Of a stretch of 12,414 bases of DNA, positions 7,115 through 12,414 are shown piece after piece. Below the pieces are notes generated by a model, which was not told the origin of the DNA, made no database searches, and was given only the letters and a program-made list of their open reading frames with translations. This DNA comes from CAYXVF01 sp964468125 (GTDB taxonomy: Bacteria; Myxococcota; XYA12-FULL-58-9; CAYXVF01): positions 1 through 12,414 of the forward strand of contig CAYXVF010000148.1 of assembly GCA_964468125.1 (NCBI GenBank), given 5' to 3'. Both the position numbers and the translations under genes were made by a program. Position 1 is the stretch's first letter, and every line of letters starts with the position of its first letter.

Positions 7115-8134
7115 ATGGGAGCCCGCGTTTTCTTGATCCTGCCGCTCATCGCCTGCAGCGCGACGTCTCGGGAGTCTCTGGCTCCCGCAGCGGGCCTGCG
7201 TTCGGCGAGTGCCATCGCCACCGACTACCTCGAAGCCCTCGGCGCCGCCGACATCGACCGGGCGGTTTCGCTCGTCCGCGCCGACGACCGTGACCTCGAG
7301 CGACTGGCCTGGGAGGGGAACGTGACCCTTGCGCCCGAGGAAGTGCTTTCCGTTGCGAGCGTAGAAGAGCTCGTGGTCGTCAACCTCGACGTGCGCGGGC
7401 CCGATCCGACGATGCTCCTGGAGTGCGTTTTTGAGCGGTCAAACGCCGCGGACGTGGTGCCGGTGATCGAGGCCTGCGCGGACGAGCTCCCATCCGCCGA
7501 GCGCCCGGCCCGGGTGGTGCTCAGCCGTGACGAGGGTGAGTGGCGAGTGGTATCGGTCAACGCGCTCACCCGGAGGATGCTCGTGTTGCTCGAGCAGCTC
7601 GAGGCCACAACCGACGTCGCGGAGCATCGCGCCCTCGAGCGGCGTCTCCGGGCGCTGCGCGAGCGCCTGGCGTTTGTGGCCGGCCCAACGGACCCGGCGG
7701 CCGAGCGAGCCCTCGAGCGTCGACTCGCGGACCCGATCGGAAGCCTCGCGGCCCCTGAGCCCGAGCCCGAGCCTCAGGTCGAGATCGTGTCTCTGGCGGA
7801 CCGGATTGAACGACGAGGCCCGGGCCGCTATCGCATCGACGTTCGTGGGCTCGATCTGCCCCTGGAGGCCTTCACGTACCAGGCGCGCTTTGTGCCCGCG
7901 TTTGAGGAGGGGAACGTCGTGGGGATCCGGATCTCGGGAATTCGCCCGGGCTCGGTCTTCGGCAATTTGGGGGTGCACAACGGCGACCTGTTTACGGCCT
8001 TCAACGGTGAGCCGATCCGCTCGGCGGAGGCGGCGCTGGCCATTTGGGAGGCTGTTCAGGACGCGACGATGCTCACCTTCTCGTTTGAGCGAGAGGCGCA
8101 GGTATCAGATCTCGTACTTGAAATGGTTCGATGA
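7115..8134 (+). CDS. Lipoprotein with NTF2-like region and C-terminal GspC-like PDZ domain
   Basis: The ATG at 7115 gives a short lipoprotein signal with L-I-A-C (Cys14); the frame is open further upstream but would bury this signal inside the receptor gene. Residues about 30-155 (DYLEALGAADIDRAVSLV to EWRVVSVN) look like an NTF2/DUF4878-type fold, followed by an Arg/Glu-rich helical linker and a Pro-Glu repeat near 210-220. Residues about 230-335 resemble the end of type II secretion protein GspC: an ARFVPAFEEG strand, then a PDZ domain with SGIRPGSVFGNLGVHNGD and a NGEPI turn. No Shine-Dalgarno is visible; a TAGTCT hexamer at 7101-7106, eight bases before ATG, hints at a leaderless message. 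It follows the receptor by 64 bases on the same strand and may or may not be cotranscribed. Function is unknown. Confidence 0.8.
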   Translation: MGARVFLILPLIACSATSRESLAPAAGLRSASAIATDYLEALGAADIDRAVSLVRADDRDLERLAWEGNVTLAPEEVLSVASVEELVVVNLDVRGPDPTMLLECVFERSNAADVVPVIEACADELPSAERPARVVLSRDEGEWRVVSVNALTRRMLVLLEQLEATTDVAEHRALERRLRALRERLAFVAGPTDPAAERALERRLADPIGSLAAPEPEPEPQVEIVSLADRIERRGPGRYRIDVRGLDLPLEAFTYQARFVPAFEEGNVVGIRISGIRPGSVFGNLGVHNGDLFTAFNGEPIRSAEAALAIWEAVQDATMLTFSFEREAQVSDLVLEMVR

Positions 8135-8216
8135 GGCGGGAAGGCGTCGTTCAACCGTCGCCCGCGGGCGACAAAAACGTGAAGACGTAGCGGTTCGGAA
8201 ACGCAGAGAGGGCGCC

Positions 8217-8363
8217 CTATTTGTGCTTCATCTTCGCGCCGCCCTGGCGCACCTTGAATCGCGGGTTGCTCTTGCAGATGACGTAGATGCGCCCACGGCG
8301 ACGAACCACCTGGCAGTCGCGACTGCGGGTCTTGAGGGCACCAATCGAGCTCACGCACTTCAT
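8217..8363 (-). CDS. rpmJ: 50S ribosomal protein L36, zinc-free (YkgO-like) form
   Basis: A 48-residue protein on the minus strand matches the longer L36 type: the segment DCQVVRRRGRIYVICKSNP followed by RFKVRQGG is nearly the same as in E. coli YkgO. It binds 23S rRNA in the large subunit. Of the four zinc ligands in classical L36 (CxxC...C...H), only Cys17 and Cys30 remain; the first Cys and the His are replaced, so zinc binding is unlikely. AGGAG seven bases before the ATG is a good ribosome site. It stands alone, not in a ribosomal protein operon. In several bacteria the zinc-free form is switched on by zinc shortage through Zur; I see no clear Zur box here. It could also be the organism's only L36. 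Confidence 0.93.
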   Translation of the reverse strand: MKCVSSIGALKTRSRDCQVVRRRGRIYVICKSNPRFKVRQGGAKMKHK

Positions 8364-8387
8364 CTTTTTGCTCCTATTGAGGCGCGG

Positions 8388-8417
8388 GGTATAGACGAGC
8401 GCGCCCTGGCTTGTAAA
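8388..8417 (-). promoter_or_regulatory. Putative sigma-70-type promoter of the L36 gene
   Basis: On the minus strand, TTTACA (8412-8417; five of six to the -35 consensus) is followed after 18 bases by TATACC (8388-8393; four of six to the -10). Transcription would begin near 8381 and give a leader of roughly 18 bases containing the AGGAG ribosome site. Confidence 0.45.
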
Positions 8418-8420
8418 GGC

Positions 8421-8435
8421 ATTTTCCGAGAAAAT
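8421..8435. repeat. 6-3-6 inverted repeat between divergent genes, possible operator
   Basis: ATTTTC-CGA-GAAAAT is a perfect inverted repeat directly upstream of the -35 of the L36 promoter and 38 bases before the DUF971 ATG. Its AT-rich arms stand out from the GC-rich surroundings. It has the size of a dimeric repressor site but does not match the Zur or Fur consensus, and no T-run follows, so it is not a standard terminator. Confidence 0.35.
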
Positions 8436-8473
8436 CCGGGTCCCTCAGGGCCCACACGAGGAGGACGACTGGC

Positions 8474-8836
8474 ATGGCGATGGCACCGGAACCGATGGCG
8501 ATCCGACTCAACGAAGACGCGAGCGTCTTCTTCGTCGAGTTCGAGGACGGCAAGACCTTCGAGCTCGGCGCGGAATACCTGCGTGTGTGGTCCCCCTCGG
8601 CGGAGGTGCAGGGGCACGCACCGGAGCAGGCGAAGCTTCAGACCGGCAAGAAACACGTCAAGATCCGAAAGGTCGAGCCCATCGGCGACTACGCGGTCGC
8701 CATCAACTTCGATGACGGTCACTCCACGGGGATCTACTCCTGGGAGTATCTCTACGTTCTCGGCTCCGAGCACGACGAGCGCTGGCAGGAGTATCTCAGC
8801 CGCCTCGAGGAGGCTGGCGCCAGCCGCGAGCCCTAG
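8474..8836 (+). CDS. DUF971 (GBBH-like N-terminal domain) protein
   Basis: This small cytoplasmic protein consists almost entirely of a DUF971 domain (about residues 8-110), the fold found at the N-terminus of gamma-butyrobetaine hydroxylase and fused to Mrp/HCF101-type Fe-S carrier ATPases. Typical blocks are LRVWSPSAE at 36-44 and the stretch from EPIGDYAVAINFDDGH through TGIYSWEYL (68-93). There is no hydroxylase domain, as is normal for the free-standing bacterial form. A strong GAGGAGG at 8459-8465 lies eight bases before the ATG; a second in-frame ATG at residue 3 is less well placed. The family is linked to Fe-S metabolism mainly by domain fusions; the exact role is unknown. It is divergent from L36 and convergent with the phosphatase gene, which ends 17 bases away. 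Confidence 0.9.
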   Translation: MAMAPEPMAIRLNEDASVFFVEFEDGKTFELGAEYLRVWSPSAEVQGHAPEQAKLQTGKKHVKIRKVEPIGDYAVAINFDDGHSTGIYSWEYLYVLGSEHDERWQEYLSRLEEAGASREP

Positions 8837-8854
8837 AAAAACCGTCGCCTCGAC
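8837..8854 (-). terminator. Weak intrinsic terminator of the phosphatase gene
   Basis: On the minus strand a short hairpin, GTCG-AGG-CGAC (8844-8854), starting at the last base of the phosphatase stop, is followed by GG and a run of five T (8837-8841). The stem is only four base pairs, so efficiency is doubtful. On the plus strand a perfect GC palindrome, GGCTGGCGCCAGCC (8812-8825), lies at the end of the DUF971 gene but has no T-run. Confidence 0.3.
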
Positions 8855-9957
8855 TAGCGGGAGAGGTTCCGCGTGAAGCGGACCGTGCCGTCGGTGTCGA
8901 TGAATTGTCCCGTGAGCGCATCGCCGCGGATCTCGAGGTAGAGGAAACCGAGGTCCTCTGCATCTTGCCAGTAGTAGCGATTGCGGTCGTCGACGACTCG
9001 CGTCGTGGTCGCACCGGCTCCGCTCACGACGAGCTCCGTTCCGCACCAGGGCTCCTCGAGCCACTGGCGGGAATGGTCATGACCACTCAGATAGAGGTGC
9101 GCCGAGCCACACACGTACTGGTCGAAGAAGCTCTTGACCCCCTCGCCGCTGACGATCGGCAGCCCCGGCAGGCCCTCGTAACGTCCCGCGTTCCCGTGGG
9201 TGCCGTTGCTGCGGTAGGGATGGTGGCCGATCACGAAAACCCAGTCGGTTCCCAGGTTCGCGACCGCCTCCGTGTACCAATCGCGCTGGTCTCCAAACTC
9301 GGTGCGGTCCCACATCAAGGCGTCCGTGTCCAAGACCACGACGCCGACGTTGTTGAAGGTCACCGTGTAGAAGGTGTCCGGCATGTTGAACACGTCGCTT
9401 TGGTCCGCGTAGGCCACCTGCATCGGGCCCCGGAACCACTCGAAAGTCAGGTTGCCGTAATCGTGGTTTCCGAGCGCCGCCCAGACCGGGATCCCGAGGT
9501 CACCGTACATATCCTCGAACTTTGTTTGCCATTGAGGGTCGTCCACGCTCTCGACACCGTCGGGATAGAAGTTGTCTCCGAGCATCAGCATCGCGTCGCA
9601 CCCGCCGACCGCGTTGCAATGCGCCCCGATCGCATCGGCAACCGCCCGCTGCCCGTCGTTGGCTTTGCCCGTATCGCCGATCGCAACGAGGCGCGTGACC
9701 GGCACGTCTTCCATGGTCGAAGAAGAGCCCGGCTCATCCACCGGGGGCGTCTCAGTGGCAGGGGCTTCCGCGCACGTGCCGCCGTCGCAGGTGCTGCGCG
9801 GCGGGCAGTCGATGTCGAAGACACACTCGCTCTGGCTTCTCTCCTCGCCGACGGCGGGGCCCGTGTCACCTATGGCAGTGTCCTGAGTGCCAGAGCATGA
9901 GGCGCCAAAAGAGGCGCAGGTCAGCAAAAACGCGCGTAATCGTGTGGAATTCTTCAT
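8854..9957 (-). CDS. Secreted purple-acid-phosphatase-like metallophosphoesterase (lipoprotein)
   Basis: This exported two-metal phosphoesterase resembles the small tartrate-resistant (TRAP) type of purple acid phosphatase and should release phosphate from organic esters outside the cytoplasm. The signal ends in G-A-S-C (Cys21), giving a lipoprotein anchor. Residues 45-62 form a Cys-rich module, CVFDIDCPPRSTCDGGTC, a kind often seen in myxobacterial surface lipoproteins. The catalytic domain (about 88-367) keeps the full motif set: GDTG (Asp95), GDNFY (Asp128, Tyr131), GNHD (Asn164, His165), GHHP (His245) and GHDH (His293, His295). The ATG at 9957 has only a weak ribosome site. It is divergent from the zinc-ribbon gene. 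Substrate is unknown; no Pho box is evident upstream. The long plus-strand frame across it is a shadow. Confidence 0.9.
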   Translation of the reverse strand: MKNSTRLRAFLLTCASFGASCSGTQDTAIGDTGPAVGEERSQSECVFDIDCPPRSTCDGGTCAEAPATETPPVDEPGSSSTMEDVPVTRLVAIGDTGKANDGQRAVADAIGAHCNAVGGCDAMLMLGDNFYPDGVESVDDPQWQTKFEDMYGDLGIPVWAALGNHDYGNLTFEWFRGPMQVAYADQSDVFNMPDTFYTVTFNNVGVVVLDTDALMWDRTEFGDQRDWYTEAVANLGTDWVFVIGHHPYRSNGTHGNAGRYEGLPGLPIVSGEGVKSFFDQYVCGSAHLYLSGHDHSRQWLEEPWCGTELVVSGAGATTTRVVDDRNRYYWQDAEDLGFLYLEIRGDALTGQFIDTDGTVRFTRNLSR

Positions 9958-10031
9958 TTTATCTCATCCCGATGTCGGATTGCGCGCACAGTGTGCCGAT
10001 CGGGCGCTCACTTGTCTACCCGAGTCTTCTT

Positions 10032-10059
10032 TGGACAGCACCCGAGGTCGGCCTACACT
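10032..10059 (+). promoter_or_regulatory. Promoter abutting the start codon (leaderless transcript)
   Basis: TGGACA (10032-10037; five of six to the -35 consensus), a 16-base spacer and TACACT (10054-10059; four of six to the -10) end only six bases before the ATG at 10066. Transcription would therefore begin at or next to the A of the start codon. The lack of any ribosome site near the ATG fits this. Confidence 0.5.
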
Positions 10060-10065
10060 TCGATC

Positions 10066-10977
10066 ATGCGACTGCTCACCCGATGTTACGCGTGCCACCG
10101 CCAGTACGACGTTTCCCATCGACCCCCAAAATCGCAGTTTCGCTGTCGCTGCACCAAAGTGCTCACCGTTCCGGATGTCGAGGCTCAGAGCCACGATGCG
10201 GCGGTGGTGCGTTGCTCGGGCTGCGGCGGTCCCCGCCACGGGCAGGAGGAGTCGTGCAACTACTGCGGGGCGACGTTCACGCTGCTGGAGAAGGACCTGC
10301 ACGTCATTTGCCCGACCTGTTTTACGCGCATTAGTGCGCACGCAAAGTTTTGCCACAGTTGTGCGACACCGATTGTCATCGAGCAGGAGCTCGGCAAGGA
10401 ATCGAAGCTCGCCTGTCCGGTCTGCGACGGCGGACCGAAGCTCGTGAGTCGATCGCTAGGGCCGTCTCAAACCGCGGTGCTCGAGTGTCCCTCCTGCGCG
10501 GGGATTTGGATCTCCCATGGCCTGTTCGAGCGCGCCGTTCGCCACAATCAAGAGCAGGCGGTTCCTCCGGCCGCCGCAGGGGTGCGCGGGGACAGCTCGA
10601 AAGTGCATCAAGTGAAGATGCGACGGCAGCAGGGACCGATGTATCGCAAGTGTCCCGAGTGCCAGAATATCATGAACCGGCAGAACTACGCGCGTCGGAG
10701 CGGCATCATCATAGACATCTGCGCGCAGCACGGGATCTGGTTTGATGCGCAGGAGCTCGAGGCAATCCTCGAATGGTTGCGCCGGGGCGGTGACGGCGAC
10801 CGTGATTCGTCCTACGTGCCAGAGCGGGCCTCCGTGCGGGTGACGGACGACGAGGCGCGCGAAGCCGTCGCCCGTGCCACCGTGAACGGACCGACGACGC
10901 TCGGCTCCCGCAGGTCCGGCGCGGGCTTCGATGTCGCGGAGGTCGTCACGGACCTTCTCTTTCAGCTGTTTCGCTAG
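10066..10977 (+). CDS. Multi-zinc-ribbon protein with C-terminal TFIIB-type zinc ribbon
   Basis: This 303-residue cytoplasmic protein is built from five zinc-ribbon-like modules: Cys7/10 with Cys27/29; Cys50/53 with Cys64/67; Cys82/85 with Cys96/99; Cys117/120 with Cys141/144; and Cys196/199 with Cys219/His222. The fourth and fifth resemble the zf-TFIIB family; the fifth has the typical SGIIIDICAQHGIWFD ending and an ELEAIL helix. A basic linker (about 165-190) and a polar C-terminal tail (245-303) complete it. There is no catalytic domain, so a nucleic-acid- or protein-binding adaptor is the likeliest role, but this is inference. I chose ATG 10066 because the first Cys pair follows directly and upstream residues are uninformative; no Shine-Dalgarno is present. 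The gene is divergent from the phosphatase. Confidence 0.82.
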   Translation: MRLLTRCYACHRQYDVSHRPPKSQFRCRCTKVLTVPDVEAQSHDAAVVRCSGCGGPRHGQEESCNYCGATFTLLEKDLHVICPTCFTRISAHAKFCHSCATPIVIEQELGKESKLACPVCDGGPKLVSRSLGPSQTAVLECPSCAGIWISHGLFERAVRHNQEQAVPPAAAGVRGDSSKVHQVKMRRQQGPMYRKCPECQNIMNRQNYARRSGIIIDICAQHGIWFDAQELEAILEWLRRGGDGDRDSSYVPERASVRVTDDEAREAVARATVNGPTTLGSRRSGAGFDVAEVVTDLLFQLFR

Positions 10978-11035
10978 GGGGTGCGAGGCGTGAGCACATC
11001 CTGCCTTCGTGAAATCCCCGAAAAACGCGACAACG

Positions 11036-11062
11036 GTGACAAACCACCTCGATTCCTATGAT
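11036..11062 (+). promoter_or_regulatory. Candidate promoter of the TPR-ParA operon
   Basis: GTGACA (11036-11041; five of six) and TATGAT (11057-11062; five of six) make a promoter-like pair, but the 15-base spacer is short. A second -10-like hexamer, TATAGT at 11075-11080, has no good -35. This AT-richer stretch is the only promoter-like part of the gap between 10977 and 11145. Confidence 0.35.
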
Positions 11063-11121
11063 TTTTCAGTCGAGTATAGTCAAAAGACGCGTGCGACTGC
11101 TCGACGATCGGCTAGCCTAAA

Positions 11122-11138
11122 CGACTCAAAGGGAGTCG
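11122..11138 (+). other. Hairpin covering the ribosome-binding site of the TPR gene
   Basis: CGACTC (11122-11127) and GAGTCG (11133-11138) form a perfect six-pair stem with an AAAGG loop. The best Shine-Dalgarno, GGGAG at 11131-11135, is split between loop and stem, nine bases before the ATG. In the mRNA this could limit translation. It is a prediction from base pairing only. Confidence 0.35.
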
Positions 11139-11144
11139 GAAAGC

Positions 11145-12107
11145 ATGGCCCGTGCTGACGAAGCAGAGCTGAAGGTGGAGTCGCTCCTTCAAAAAGGATT
11201 GGACCTCTACGGCCAGAACCGTGTCCCGGAAGCGATCGCTTGCTGGCAGCGCGTACTAGAGCTCGATCCGGATGAGCTCCGCGCCCGCGACTACCTCGAG
11301 ACGGCGGGCGATGAAGCAAAATTGAACGTGCATGCAGCGCCGCGGCCGGACTCGAAGGTGATCGACCTTCACGCGGCGCGCGAGCACCTCAGCCATACGG
11401 TCTACGACAGCAATCGGGAGCGCCGAGTCGACGGCCGGCAAATCGTCGAGCTGATCGAGTCAAAGCGCTATGAGGAAGCCCTCACGCTGCTCTACATCGC
11501 GCGCAAACAAGCGCCTCAAGACCCCTCAGTGTCTCGAAGCATCAAGCTCGTCAAGGACCGCCTCACGCTGAAGTATGTCAAACGCGTCGGTAGCCTCGAC
11601 CAGGTCCCGGCGGTTGTGGCGAGCGAAAGCACGCTTCGTGGTCTCAAGCTCGACGTCGACGAACGGGAGCTTGTCGATCTCATCGACGGAATCGCATCGG
11701 TGGGAGACATCGTCGAATGCTCACGGCTCGGGCGTTTCAAGACCTACCGTGGGTTCGCCCGTTTCTTGGACATGGGGGTGATAGCGCTAAAGTCCGGTGA
11801 GGGGCTCGACGAGACGTTGAGCCGCGCGCTCACCCCGTCGCAAATCGATGTTCGAGGTGCGGTGCAACCTGCGGCCACCACGCCGCCTGCCCCGCCTAGG
11901 GAAAGGAAATCGTCGCCGGACGCGGAGTCACCCGAGAAGACGGAGACCGAGGAGCCACCGGAGCCCTACGTCGACCTCTTCAACCGGGCGACACGTGCAT
12001 ACCTGAAGCGCGACTACTGCGGTGCGCGTGAGTTGTTTCAACAATGTCTAGAAATGCGACCTGACGACCAGCGGGTCCGACACAACCTTCAGAAGCTCGA
12101 ACAATGA
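11145..12107 (+). CDS. TPR protein with central winged-helix-like domain, coupled to ParA
   Basis: This is a 320-residue cytoplasmic protein of unassigned function. The N-terminus (about 8-45, VESLLQKGLDLYGQNRVPEAIACWQRVL onward) and C-terminus (about 273-318) each hold a TPR-like helical pair; a further helical repeat is likely near 95-130 (YEEALTLLYIARKQAP). Residues about 163-222 (LKLDVDERELVDLIDG to FLDMGVIAL) resemble the small helix-turn-helix-like module common in myxobacterial multidomain proteins. A Pro/Glu-rich linker (about 238-272) precedes the last TPR. The stop overlaps the ParA-type ATPase start as ATGA, so the two are translationally coupled and probably partner, perhaps in positioning a cell-surface or motility complex. 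That role is inference. The ribosome site lies in a hairpin. Confidence 0.82.
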   Translation: MARADEAELKVESLLQKGLDLYGQNRVPEAIACWQRVLELDPDELRARDYLETAGDEAKLNVHAAPRPDSKVIDLHAAREHLSHTVYDSNRERRVDGRQIVELIESKRYEEALTLLYIARKQAPQDPSVSRSIKLVKDRLTLKYVKRVGSLDQVPAVVASESTLRGLKLDVDERELVDLIDGIASVGDIVECSRLGRFKTYRGFARFLDMGVIALKSGEGLDETLSRALTPSQIDVRGAVQPAATTPPAPPRERKSSPDAESPEKTETEEPPEPYVDLFNRATRAYLKRDYCGARELFQQCLEMRPDDQRVRHNLQKLEQ

Positions 12108-12414
12108 AAACCATCACCATCGCGAGCCAAAAAGGCGGCGTGGGAAAGACGACCATTGCCCTCAACCTCGCATTCGCGCTGTCTCAGCGGCGTCATCGAA
12201 CCTTGCTGGTCGACACGGACCCGCAGGGAGCGATCGGACTCTCCCTCAAGCGGGAGCCCGGGCCGGGCCTCGCCGGATGGCTCGCCGGTGAGAATACGCT
12301 CTCCGACTGCATCGTGAAGACGCGCTTCCAGGAGTTTCAAATCCTCCCGGTCGGGCGCGTACCGCCGCAGGACACACATGCCTTTGCACAGATGTTGAAC
12401 GACGGCCGGCGCCT
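12104..12414 (+). CDS. ParA/MinD-family P-loop ATPase (3' end beyond window)
   Basis: The first 103 residues are visible and the frame is open to the right edge. The N-terminus MKTITIASQKGGVGKTTIAL carries the deviant Walker A motif of the ParA/MinD family, with signature Lys10 and Lys15, and LLVDTDPQG at 34-42 is the Walker A' motif. Proteins of this family dimerise on ATP and position DNA or protein cargo on the nucleoid or membrane. The ATG overlaps the upstream TPR stop as ATGA. No parS site or adjacent ParB is in view, and the upstream partner is a TPR protein, so this is more likely a protein-positioning (McdA/MinD-like orphan) ATPase than the chromosome-partitioning ParA. The missing C-terminus leaves this open. 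Confidence 0.92.
   Translation, partial: MKTITIASQKGGVGKTTIALNLAFALSQRRHRTLLVDTDPQGAIGLSLKREPGPGLAGWLAGENTLSDCIVKTRFQEFQILPVGRVPPQDTHAFAQMLNDGRR

Noticed and set aside
8157..8188. Perfect 16-base palindrome GTCGCCCGCGGGCGAC (8157-8172) and nearby ACGT-GAAG-ACGT with an A-run, as terminators between the PDZ and L36 genes
   Set aside because: On the plus strand the palindrome is followed by A rather than T. On the minus strand the T-run follows only a four-pair stem, too weak to call.
7527..8876. A 449-codon plus-strand frame bridging the PDZ lipoprotein, L36 and DUF971 genes
   Set aside because: It crosses three well-supported genes in another frame and is Arg/Ser-rich, typical of a frame-shifted GC-rich reading.
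8905..9900. A 331-codon open frame on the plus strand across the phosphatase gene
   Set aside because: The minus-strand frame has a signal peptide and all metallophosphoesterase motifs; the plus frame is a GC-driven shadow with no recognisable domain.
9986..9996. GCACA-G-TGTGC palindrome between the divergent phosphatase and zinc-ribbon genes
   Set aside because: Five-base arms are expected by chance in GC-rich DNA, and no promoter element is clearly tied to it.
1..12414. Mobile elements, CRISPR arrays, tRNA or rRNA genes
   Set aside because: I found no transposase, integrase, repeat-spacer pattern, cloverleaf or rRNA-like stretch by eye.

Overview
The window is GC-rich and densely coded, with strong G/C preference at third codon positions. 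This also produces many long antisense shadow frames. The combination of genes suggests a predatory or soil-type Myxococcota (former deltaproteobacterial) chromosome. They include several secreted lipoproteins, one with a Cys-rich module; a GspC-like PDZ lipoprotein; a multi-zinc-ribbon protein; and a TPR/winged-helix-like protein coupled to a ParA-type ATPase. That placement is inference from gene style, not from a marker gene. I see no tRNA, rRNA, CRISPR array, insertion sequence or phage gene, and no gene-free stretch longer than about 170 bases.

Layout. Positions 1-518 hold the tail of an unidentified gene and a translationally coupled 148-residue protein of unknown function. Positions 519-676 are a compact regulatory region with an FNR/CRP-type half-site pair, a perfect 7-1-7 palindrome and a good Fur box. 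It precedes a tightly overlapping four-gene operon at 677-7050: a DUF4856 lipoprotein, an imelysin-like lipoprotein, an HTTM (vitamin K-dependent gamma-carboxylase-like) membrane protein, and a FecA-like TonB-dependent receptor. Every junction overlaps by 1-8 bases, so the four products are probably made together under iron control. The likely job is uptake of iron or an iron-bearing ligand, with two surface or periplasmic lipoproteins and a membrane enzyme as accessory parts. This is the most interesting system in the window.

Positions 7115-8134 encode a lipoprotein ending in a GspC-like PDZ domain. On the minus strand at 8217-8363 is a 48-residue ribosomal protein L36 of the zinc-free (YkgO-like) type. 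It is divergent from a DUF971 protein at 8474-8836. A secreted purple-acid-phosphatase-like metallophosphoesterase lies on the minus strand at 8854-9957. Divergent from it, a protein with five zinc-ribbon-like modules starts at 10066 and appears to be read from a leaderless mRNA. The window closes with a TPR/winged-helix-like protein at 11145-12107, coupled through an ATGA overlap to a ParA/MinD-type ATPase that runs off the right edge.
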